A stretch of 7,746 nt of DNA. Origin: Sandaracinobacteroides sp041909755 (GTDB lineage Bacteria; Pseudomonadota; Alphaproteobacteria; Sphingomonadales; Sphingomonadaceae). Position numbers and translations under genes: made by a program. This document shows, one piece after another, positions 1 to 6,065 of this stretch. Position 1 is the stretch's first letter; each line of letters opens with the position of its first letter. Under the pieces are notes generated by a model. It was not told the DNA's origin. It ran no database searches and saw only the letters and a list, made by a program, of their open reading frames with translations. Location of the stretch: the NCBI RefSeq assembly GCF_041909755.1, contig NZ_JAYRCW010000107.1, positions 1 through 7,746 of the forward strand. The letters run 5' to 3'.

Positions 1-22
1 CGTAGATGGCGGCCTGTCGGCG

Positions 23-1459
23 GTGCAGCCGAGCCCGATCCTGACCGCGAACGAGATGCGGGCGGCGGAAGCGGCCTGGTGCGCCTCTGGTGGGGACAGC
101 TTTGCCCTGATGCAGCGCGCCGCGGCCGAAGTGGCTCGGCTGGCCGCGGCGCGGCTGCGTCCGGGCGGGCGGGTGCTGGTGCTGGCGGGGCCGGGCAACA
201 ATGGCGGCGACGGCCATGTGGCGGCGCAGTTGCTGCTGGACGCCGGGTACGACGTGCAGGTGACGGCGACCACGACGCCGCCGCCGGGTGGCGATGCCGC
301 GCGCGCCCGGGCCGGGTGGAAGGGCCGCACGGGTCTGTCGGACCCGGCGGGTTTCGATCTGATCATCGATGCCCTGTTCGGAATCGGCCTGTCGCGCCCG
401 CTGGAGGGCGATCCCGCCCGGCTGGCGCAGCTGGCCAATGCGTCGGGCGTGCCGATCCTGTCGGTCGATATCCCCTCTGGCGTGAATGCGGACAGCGGCG
501 GCGTGCCGGGCGTTGCGATCCGGGCGACGGAAACGCTGACCTTCCACACGCCGAAGCCCGGGCATCTGCTGTTGCCGGGACGGACGCAGTGCGGGCGGCT
601 TCAGGTGGCGGATATCGGCCTGCCCGCGCCGCACGACGCGATGCTGTTCCTGAACGCGCCCGGCCTGTGGCGGCTACCGGTTCCCGCGCCCGACACCCAC
701 AAATATGCGCGCGGGGGCGTCCTCGTCTGGTCAGGCCCGGAGTTCCGGACAGGTGCGTCGCGGCTGGCGGCGCAGGCGGCGCTGCGAGCGGGTGCGGGCG
801 CGGTGACGCTGGTGGGGGATCAGGCGGCGCTGCGGGTGCAGGCCGCGCAGGTGACGGCGGTGATGCTGGCCGAAGGTGACGCGCAGGCCTTCGGGCGGCT
901 TGCGGCGGGGCCAAAGGTGAAGGCCTTGTGCGCGGGGCCGGGTGCGGGGGCAGACGCGCGCTGCGTGGCGGGCGCGGCGCTGCAATCCGGCAAGCCGCTG
1001 GTGATTGATGCCGACGCGCTGACGGCCTTTGCCGGAGAGGCGGATCATCTGGCGCGCCTGGTGCGGCGGCAGGAACGGCCGGTGGTGCTGACCCCGCATG
1101 AGGGCGAGTTTGCGCGGCTGTTCCCGGCGCTGACCGGCAGCAAGCTGGAGCGGGCGCGGGCTGCCGCCGCGCAGAGCGGGGCGGTGGTGATCCTGAAGGG
1201 GGCGGACGGCGTGATCGCCGCGCCCGATGGCCGGGCCGCGATCAACGGCAATGCGCCGGCCTGGCTGGCGACGGCTGGGTCAGGCGATGTGCTGGCCGGG
1301 CTGGCGGCGGGGCTGCTGGCGCAGGGGATGGGCGGCTTCGAGGCGGCGGCGGCCGCCTGCTGGCTTCATGGCGAGGCAGGCGGGCGGCTGGGGCCGGGGC
1401 TGATCGCGGAGGATCTTTGCGGGCCGGTCCTGCGCGAGGTGCTGGGCGCGCTCGTCTAG
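23..1459 (+). CDS. nnr: Bifunctional NAD(P)H-hydrate repair enzyme (epimerase + ADP-dependent dehydratase)
   Basis: Repairs damaged NADH/NADPH hydrates in the cytoplasm: the N-terminal domain epimerises R and S forms, and the C-terminal domain dehydrates the S form using ADP. The YjeF_N domain covers about residues 5-210, with GPGNNGGDG at 56-64, DALFGIGLSRPL at 116-127 (D116 the likely catalytic acid) and VDIPSGVNADSG at 148-159. The ribokinase-like dehydratase domain covers about 225-475, with HKYARGG from 226, HEGEF at 359-363, and NGNAPAWLATAGSGDVLAG at 408-426, where GSGD (419-422) holds the catalytic Asp. The 478-aa length is normal for the fused form. The start is a GTG with no convincing Shine-Dalgarno sequence. 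The frame stays open to the left edge, so an upstream start cannot be excluded, but the ILTANEMRAAE motif usually lies within a few residues of the N-terminus, which fits GTG 23. It converges on the GGDEF gene. Confidence 0.95.
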   Translation: MQPSPILTANEMRAAEAAWCASGGDSFALMQRAAAEVARLAAARLRPGGRVLVLAGPGNNGGDGHVAAQLLLDAGYDVQVTATTTPPPGGDAARARAGWKGRTGLSDPAGFDLIIDALFGIGLSRPLEGDPARLAQLANASGVPILSVDIPSGVNADSGGVPGVAIRATETLTFHTPKPGHLLLPGRTQCGRLQVADIGLPAPHDAMLFLNAPGLWRLPVPAPDTHKYARGGVLVWSGPEFRTGASRLAAQAALRAGAGAVTLVGDQAALRVQAAQVTAVMLAEGDAQAFGRLAAGPKVKALCAGPGAGADARCVAGAALQSGKPLVIDADALTAFAGEADHLARLVRRQERPVVLTPHEGEFARLFPALTGSKLERARAAAAQSGAVVILKGADGVIAAPDGRAAINGNAPAWLATAGSGDVLAGLAAGLLAQGMGGFEAAAAACWLHGEAGGRLGPGLIAEDLCGPVLREVLGALV

Positions 1460-2022
1460 GCGGGGGCGTCCTGCGTGGCGCGGGCGGTGTGCAGGCTGTC
1501 TGCCGCGGCTTCGACGGCGGCATCCAGATCATCCCGTCCGTCGCCCAGGCCGGTGCGGGCGCCGATGGTGGTGAGGACGGGGTGAACGCCTGTCAGCAGC
1601 ACATGGGGGCGCTCGCCCGCCTCTGCGATGGCAGCGCGCACCTGTTCCGCCTGCGCGGCCGGCACGGCGGCGGCGAATTCATCGCCGCCCCAGCGGGCGA
1701 GTAGGCCGGGTTCGGGAACGGCGCCCGCCAGCCGTTCGGCGACCTGCTTCAGCAGCCGGTCCCCCACGATATGGCCGTGCGTGTCGTTCACGGCCTTGAA
1801 CCCGACGAGATCGACAAGGATCAGGGCGCGCGGCCGATCCAGCGCATCCCAGGCGAGCGCGAGGCCGCGGCGGTTGGGAAGGCCGGTAAGCGGATCCTGC
1901 CGGGCCTCTTCCGTCAGCCGACGGATCAGCCGCCGCTGGGCAAGGATCACCCCCCCCAGCAGGAGCAGAAGCAGGACGGTGAGCGGCGGCAGCAGCCAGG
2001 CGAGCAGCATCAGACCCGTCAT
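1456..2022 (-). CDS. Small membrane-anchored GGDEF-domain protein (putative diguanylate cyclase)
   Basis: Likely makes c-di-GMP from two GTP at the inner membrane. Residues 3-28 form one Leu/Val-rich transmembrane segment, followed by a short basic stretch (QRRLIRR) and a GGDEF domain from about 41 to 182. Visible signature residues are DPLTGLPNRR (43-52), metal-binding D71, the FKAVND motif (75-80) with N79, D88 in GDRLL, and WGGDEF with GGDEF at 112-116. These match the metal- and guanine-contacting set known from PleD. The inhibitory RxxD site is replaced by PEPG (103-106). The usual C-terminal ADxALYxAKxxGRN signature is degenerate (ADSLHTARATQD, 174-185). At 188 aa there is no room for a sensor domain beyond the anchor. 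It lies 12 nt after the SH3 gene on the same strand and is probably cotranscribed; a TGAGG overlapping that gene's stop may serve as ribosome binding site. Activity is uncertain; the family call is secure. Confidence 0.88.
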   Translation of the reverse strand: MTGLMLLAWLLPPLTVLLLLLLGGVILAQRRLIRRLTEEARQDPLTGLPNRRGLALAWDALDRPRALILVDLVGFKAVNDTHGHIVGDRLLKQVAERLAGAVPEPGLLARWGGDEFAAAVPAAQAEQVRAAIAEAGERPHVLLTGVHPVLTTIGARTGLGDGRDDLDAAVEAAADSLHTARATQDAPA

Positions 2023-2034
2023 GCGCCGGCGGCC

Positions 2035-2571
2035 TCAGCCGATCTGTTCGCCGGGGTACACGCCGAAGCCATGTTCCCGAAGCAGATAGCCCGACCGCCC
2101 CTGGCCTTCGACCCGGCACCAGCGGTCGGCGCACATGGTGACGCGCATGACGACGCCCGGTTCGGCACGCAGCACGATGGGCGACGACAGATCGGGCCGC
2201 GCCCTCAGTTCGCGCGTCTGCTTCGTGATCTGGATGGTGCGATCGGTGTGGAGCATGGCGCGGTCCATCCAGCCTTCGGTGCCGTCGGCATCCTTCACCT
2301 TGCGCCAGACATTCCATTCGCTGACGACTTCCAGCGGCGTGCCGGGGCGCACGAACACCCAGGTGACGGGATATTCCTTGCCCGGCCCGGCGCGCATGTA
2401 GGCGCGGCCCGCCCGCAGCGAGGCGAAACGGGGCACCGGAAGGCCGGACCGGTATTTCAGTGCGTCCTTGTTGGTGGGCGTGGCCGCTTCATCGGCAGCC
2501 GGGGCGGGCGCCTCCTGCGCGGACGACGGGGCGGCGAGGAGGAGAAGAAGGATCGGCAGGGCGGCGCGCAT
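2035..2571 (-). CDS. Exported double SH3-domain protein (SH3_4 / COG3807 type)
   Basis: A 178-aa exported protein. Residues 1-18 form a classical Sec signal peptide (MRAALPILLLLLAAPSSA), with probable cleavage after A18. A low-complexity Ala/Pro linker (19-33) follows, then two bacterial SH3-like modules. The first (about 47-107) carries PRFASLRAGRAYMRAGPG, WVFVRPGTPLEVV and a DGTEGWM strand. The second (about 113-166) carries ELRARPDLSSPIVLRAEPG and SGYLLREHGFGVYPGE. Cys147 and Cys152 (MCADRWC) could form a disulfide outside the cytoplasm. Proteins of this type occur widely in alphaproteobacteria and are presumed to bind peptidoglycan or envelope components; no enzymatic motif is visible and the exact role is unknown. 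The start is supported by a strong AGGGGAGG element. It is the first gene of a minus-strand pair with the GGDEF gene and is transcribed divergently from the dehydrogenase. Confidence 0.88.
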   Translation of the reverse strand: MRAALPILLLLLAAPSSAQEAPAPAADEAATPTNKDALKYRSGLPVPRFASLRAGRAYMRAGPGKEYPVTWVFVRPGTPLEVVSEWNVWRKVKDADGTEGWMDRAMLHTDRTIQITKQTRELRARPDLSSPIVLRAEPGVVMRVTMCADRWCRVEGQGRSGYLLREHGFGVYPGEQIG

Positions 2572-2624
2572 GAACCTCCCCTGCCAAGCGCCGGGCAGCC
2601 TTGCAAGAGTCCGCAGGCCGGGCC
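2572..2624. promoter_or_regulatory. Divergent promoter region between the SH3 and dehydrogenase genes
   Basis: These 53 bases separate two divergent genes, so both promoters must lie here or extend into the coding ends. No good sigma-70 pair is visible. A palindromic TTGCAA (2601-2606), inside the 8-bp palindrome CTTGCAAG (2600-2607), could act as a -35-like element in either direction. The downstream -10 candidates are poor: ATGCAT at 2625-2630 on the plus strand, and a G-rich hexamer on the minus strand. The regulatory role is inferred from gene orientation only. Confidence 0.4.
2575..2582 (-). promoter_or_regulatory. Ribosome binding site of the SH3 gene
   Basis: On the minus strand the sequence AGGGGAGG lies 3 nt before the ATG at 2571. 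It is the strongest Shine-Dalgarno-like element in the window and fixes the start of the SH3 gene. The spacing from the GGAGG core is short, but the G-run permits slightly longer pairing registers. Confidence 0.6.
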
Positions 2625-2633
2625 ATGCATGGC
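2622..2633. repeat. 12-bp perfect palindrome at the dehydrogenase start
   Basis: GCCATGCATGGC is its own reverse complement. It covers the ATG at 2625 and lies just upstream of the alternative ATG at 2637. It could be an operator half-site pair or a small hairpin near the start codon. Palindromes of this size occur by chance about once or twice in a window this long, so its function is uncertain. Confidence 0.35.
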
Positions 2634-3638
2634 GACATGACTTCGCGCTTCCACAAATATGATCGCAAGCTTCGCGTTACGGTGTCCCGGCGGCTTCCGC
2701 AGGCGGTGGAAACGCGCATGGCGGAACTGTTCGACGTGGAGCTGAACTTCGCCGATGCGCCGCTGTCGCGCGAGGGGCTGGCGGCGCTGATGGCGGATGC
2801 CGACGTGTTCGTGCCGACGGTGACGGACGACATCGACGCCGAGCTGATCGGCGTTGCGGGCGAGCGGCTGAAGCTGATCGCCAATTTCGGGACCGGCGTG
2901 GATCATATCGACCTGTCGGCGGCGCGCGCGAAGGGAATCACCGTCACCAACACGCCCGGCGTGCTGACGGACGACACCGCCGACCTGGTGATGGCGCTGA
3001 TCCTTTCCGTGCCGCGTCGCCTTTCCGAAGGCGAGAAGCTGGTGCGGGCGGGGAAATGGGCGGGATGGTCGCCGACGGCGATGCTGGGGCACCGGATTTC
3101 CGGCAAGCGGCTGGGGATCGTGGGAATGGGCCGGATCGGGCAGGCCGTCGCCGCACGGGCGCGGGCCTTCGGGCTTTCCATCCACTATCACAACCGGCAC
3201 CGGCTGCCGAAGGTGGTGGAAGAGGCGCTGGAGGCGACCTGGTGGCCGACGGTGGACGCCATGCTGGAGCGGGTGGACATCGTGAGCCTCAACTGCCCCG
3301 AAACCACCGAGACCCACCATCTGATCAACGCCGATCGTTTGCGCCTGATGCAGCCGCACGCCTATCTGATCAACGCCGCGCGCGGCGCGCTGGTGGACGA
3401 GGAGGCGCTGGTTGCGGCGCTGTCGACCGGCGGGATCGCGGGCGCCGGGCTGGACGTGTTCGAGCATGAGCCCGCCGTGTCGCCCAAGCTGCTGAAGCTG
3501 CCGAATGTCGTGCTGCTGCCGCACCTGGGCTCCGCCACGTTCGAGGGGCGGCAGGCGATGGGCGAGAAGGTGATCACCAATATCCGCGTGTTCGCGGATG
3601 GGCATCGCCCGCCCGACCAGGTCCTGGCCGATTTCTGA
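2625..3638 (+). CDS. D-2-hydroxyacid dehydrogenase (glyoxylate/hydroxypyruvate reductase-like)
   Basis: Cytoplasmic NAD(P)-dependent oxidoreductase that interconverts 2-keto acids and D-2-hydroxyacids; glyoxylate and hydroxypyruvate are the likeliest substrates by family. Numbered from the ATG at 2625 (337 aa), visible features are NFGTGVDHIDL at 87-97, TPGVLTDDTADL at 110-121, the dinucleotide-binding GMGRIG at 167-172, catalytic Arg253 (NAARGALVDEEAL), Glu282 (DVFEHEP) and His300 (LLPHLGSAT). The full catalytic triad is present and the length is normal. After the second beta strand the sequence is HNRHR (189-193) with no acidic residue, which suggests an NADP(H) preference. The start is chosen because an AGG sits 7 nt upstream; ATG 2637 (MTSRFHKYD) is an equally plausible start, and TTG 2601 is less likely. 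The substrate cannot be fixed from sequence. It is the first gene of the plus-strand operon. Confidence 0.92.
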   Translation: MHGDMTSRFHKYDRKLRVTVSRRLPQAVETRMAELFDVELNFADAPLSREGLAALMADADVFVPTVTDDIDAELIGVAGERLKLIANFGTGVDHIDLSAARAKGITVTNTPGVLTDDTADLVMALILSVPRRLSEGEKLVRAGKWAGWSPTAMLGHRISGKRLGIVGMGRIGQAVAARARAFGLSIHYHNRHRLPKVVEEALEATWWPTVDAMLERVDIVSLNCPETTETHHLINADRLRLMQPHAYLINAARGALVDEEALVAALSTGGIAGAGLDVFEHEPAVSPKLLKLPNVVLLPHLGSATFEGRQAMGEKVITNIRVFADGHRPPDQVLADF

Positions 3639-3656
3639 CGGCAGGCAGGGCGCCGC

Positions 3657-6065
3657 ATGATCCGCGAGAAGGAGCTTCGTCTCGCGCTGGTCTGCTATGG
3701 CGGGGTGAGCCTGGCCATCTACATGCATGGCGTGACGAAGGAGTTGTGGAAGCTGCTGCGGGCGAGCGAGGCGCGCAAGCAGCACCAGCCGCAGCAAGGT
3801 GACAGCGAGCCGGTGTGGGCCGAGCTGCTGGATGCGTTTCGGCCGCATGCCGATCTCGCGGTGATCGTGGATATCCTGGCCGGGGCTTCGGCCGGCGGGA
3901 TCAACGCGGTGCTGCTGTCGAACGCGATCGCACTGGGGCAGACGCTGGAGCCGCTGACCGACATGTGGCTGGACGAGGCCGATGTGGACCGGCTGCTGGA
4001 CCCGGAGGCGCGTTCCGGCGGCAGCCTGTTCCAGCGGGCGGGCGCCTTCTACAAGGAGCCGGTCGCCTGGTTCGCGGCGCGCAGATCGGCCAGCCTTGCC
4101 TCTGTCGATGTGCCGGAGGTGCGGGCGGAAGTGGCCCTGAAGCTGGCGCGCTTCGTGCGGAGCCGCTGGTTCAAGCCGCCCTTTTCCGGCGACGTGCTGA
4201 CGACGATGCTGGACAAGGCGATGGACGCGATGGCGGCCGGACCCGCCACGCGCCCGCTGATCCCGCCGACCCTGCCGCTGGACCTGTATGTGACGGTGAC
4301 GGATTATTGGGGCGTGCAGGCGGAGCTGGCGATCCATTCGCCACACACCGTGACCGAGCGGGAGCATCGGCGTCTGTTCAGCTTCACCTCGCCCGCCGTC
4401 ACGCGCAGGCATGGCGCCACGCGGGAGGCGCAGCTGGCGCCGCGCGGCCCCGTGGCCGCGCGGCCCGAACTGCTGCTGGCGGCACGGGCGACTTCCAGCT
4501 TTCCCGGCGCCTTTCCGCCCGCGACCATCACGGAGATCGACCGCCGCATGACGGCGCGGGGCGAGCCCTGGCCTGGCCGGCCGGCCTTTGTCGAGGCGCA
4601 GCTGTGGAGCGACCGGCCCCCCGAGGAGGTGGCGCTGATCGACGGCAGCGTCCTCAACAATGCGCCGTTCGGGCCTGCGATCGCGGCGCTGCGCATGCGG
4701 CCTGCCCACCGCGAGGTGGACCGGCGCTTTGTCTATATCGATCCGAAGCCGGGCATCGGGGATGCCGCAGACGCCTTCGCCCGGCGGGAACCCGGATTCT
4801 TCACCACCATGTTCCGGGCGATGGCCGACATCCCGCGCGAGCAGCCCATCCGCGACAGCCTGGACCAGATCAACAGCATGTCGGCCCGGATCCGCCGGCT
4901 GAAGGCGGTGACCGACGCGATGACGCCGGCCGTGGACGAGGCGATCCTGCGGGCGGTGGGCGCACGCTTCTTCCTGCTGGCGATCTCGTCCGAGCGGCTG
5001 TCGCGGGCGCGATCGCGCATCCAGTCCGTCGCGGCGAAGGAGGCGGGGTTTGCCTTTGCGGCCTATGCCCAGCTGAAGGTGCGGACCGTGCTGGACGAGG
5101 CCGGGACGCTGCTGTCGCGCGCGGCCGAGCTGGGGCCGGCAGACGCCGCGCGCCTGCGCGCCGCGCTGGACGAAGCGGCGGCGGCGCGGGGCGCCTTCGA
5201 CCATGACGAAGCGACCGGGCGGAATCCGGACGGCAGCGGCTATGTCGGGCTGTTGAAGCAGCTGGACATCGGGTTCCGGGTGCGACGCCTGCGGTTTTTC
5301 GTGCGGCGGCTTTCGGCGGAAATCGCCGCCAGCACCAATGCCGAGGAACGGGCGAGCGCGGAGGCGCTGAAGGCCGCGCTCTATGTGGTGACGGCGCCGT
5401 TCGTGGCCCGGCGCGCACCGGCCGACCCGCCCGACATCCCGACGCTGGCGACGGCCGCGCGCGACCTGCTGACGGCGACGGGCGCGGAGCGGGCGGCGGC
5501 GGGCGGCCGGGCAATCGACACGCTGGCGGACACGCTGGGCCTGCGGGCGCTGGACGCGGACGCGGACCGGGTGCTGGTGGCGGCGGTGAACGATCCGGGG
5601 TTCGGAAAGGAAAGCCGGCGCAAGCTGATCCGGGCCTGGCTGGGATTTCCGTTCTATGACATCGCCATCCTGCCGATGATGCAGGAAGAAGCAGCCGACA
5701 GCTTCGAGGAGCTGAAGGTGGACCGCATCTCGCCCGATGACGCCACGCTGCTGCGGCCGGGCGGCGCGAAGGCCTGCCTGAAGGGCTGGCAGCTGAATGC
5801 CTTCGCCGCCTTCTTCAGCCGGGCCTATCGGGAGAATGACTATCTGTGGGGCCGTCTGCACGCGGCCGAGCGGCTGGTGGATATCGTGGCCAGCGCTGTC
5901 CCCGAAGCGTCACTTGACGGGCTGCGTTGGAAGCGCTTGCTGTTCGCCGCGATCCTGGCGGCGGAAAAGCAGCGGCTGGGTTCGGTGCAGCCACTGATCG
6001 CGGAGCTGGAAGGGAAGCTGGGGGAATGGGGCAGGGAGCCGACAGAGGGGATCGCGCGGGCCTGA
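3657..6065 (+). CDS. Patatin-like protein with DUF3376-type C-terminus (TIGR03607-like)
   Basis: A long (802 aa) patatin-related protein, presumed to be a lipid acyl hydrolase, but the family has no established function. The N-terminal patatin domain (about 8-345) starts with LALVCYGGVSLAIYMHG at the oxyanion-hole position. It has the nucleophile elbow GASAGG (76-81, Ser78), ATSSFPGAFPP (278-288), and LIDGSVLNNAPF with the catalytic Asp at 329, completing a Ser-Asp dyad. The rest (about 350-802) is mostly helical and lacks known catalytic motifs. It contains an Arg-rich amphipathic stretch, RVRRLRFFVRRL (541-552), and the conserved-looking block GWQLNAFAAFFSRAYRENDY to DYLWGRLHAAERL (710-740), recalled as typical of DUF3376. 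There is no signal peptide, so the protein is probably cytoplasmic or membrane-associated. A GGCAGGCAGGG element ends 6 nt before the ATG. The gene starts 18 nt after the dehydrogenase stop, in the same frame, and is probably cotranscribed. Confidence 0.9.
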   Translation: MIREKELRLALVCYGGVSLAIYMHGVTKELWKLLRASEARKQHQPQQGDSEPVWAELLDAFRPHADLAVIVDILAGASAGGINAVLLSNAIALGQTLEPLTDMWLDEADVDRLLDPEARSGGSLFQRAGAFYKEPVAWFAARRSASLASVDVPEVRAEVALKLARFVRSRWFKPPFSGDVLTTMLDKAMDAMAAGPATRPLIPPTLPLDLYVTVTDYWGVQAELAIHSPHTVTEREHRRLFSFTSPAVTRRHGATREAQLAPRGPVAARPELLLAARATSSFPGAFPPATITEIDRRMTARGEPWPGRPAFVEAQLWSDRPPEEVALIDGSVLNNAPFGPAIAALRMRPAHREVDRRFVYIDPKPGIGDAADAFARREPGFFTTMFRAMADIPREQPIRDSLDQINSMSARIRRLKAVTDAMTPAVDEAILRAVGARFFLLAISSERLSRARSRIQSVAAKEAGFAFAAYAQLKVRTVLDEAGTLLSRAAELGPADAARLRAALDEAAAARGAFDHDEATGRNPDGSGYVGLLKQLDIGFRVRRLRFFVRRLSAEIAASTNAEERASAEALKAALYVVTAPFVARRAPADPPDIPTLATAARDLLTATGAERAAAGGRAIDTLADTLGLRALDADADRVLVAAVNDPGFGKESRRKLIRAWLGFPFYDIAILPMMQEEAADSFEELKVDRISPDDATLLRPGGAKACLKGWQLNAFAAFFSRAYRENDYLWGRLHAAERLVDIVASAVPEASLDGLRWKRLLFAAILAAEKQRLGSVQPLIAELEGKLGEWGREPTEGIARA
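4439..4464 (+). repeat. 11-bp all-GC hairpin within the patatin gene
   Basis: Bases 4439-4449 (GCCGCGCGGCC) and 4454-4464 (GGCCGCGCGGC) are exact reverse complements separated by the loop CCGT. The same stretch also contains a 12-bp direct repeat, GCCGCGCGGCCC, at 4439-4450 and 4455-4466. It encodes a Pro/Ala/Arg-rich segment around residues 261-270 that looks like a surface loop. No T-run follows, so it is not a standard terminator. It may affect transcript structure or may just reflect GC-rich codon use. Confidence 0.6.

Noticed and set aside
1500..1704. Small plus-strand reading frames within the GGDEF gene
   Set aside because: Shadows of the minus-strand gene with biased composition and no ribosome binding site.
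1771..2640. 289-codon plus-strand reading frame antisense to the GGDEF and SH3 genes
   Set aside because: Low-complexity, Gln/Pro/Arg/Gly-rich translation with no domain. The minus-strand genes have clear motifs, a signal peptide and a strong ribosome binding site.
2457..5861. Open reading frame of 1134 codons on the minus strand, antisense to the dehydrogenase and most of the patatin gene
   Set aside because: Its codons are exactly in register with the sense genes, so it stays open simply because the sense genes do not use TTA, CTA or TCA codons there. The translation is rich in Arg, His, Gln and Pro with no recognisable domain, while both sense genes carry full family motifs.
5927..6025. 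Longer version of the serine hydrolase starting at a TTG 33 codons upstream
   Set aside because: The extra residues are low-complexity shadow sequence of the patatin gene and would bury the Tat signal away from the N-terminus.
1456..6065. Idea of a CBASS-like defence system, with a nucleotide cyclase and a patatin effector in one locus
   Set aside because: The cyclase is a GGDEF protein, not a CD-NTase, lies on the other strand in a separate unit, and no Cap accessory genes are present. The patatin is the long DUF3376 type, not the short CapV type.
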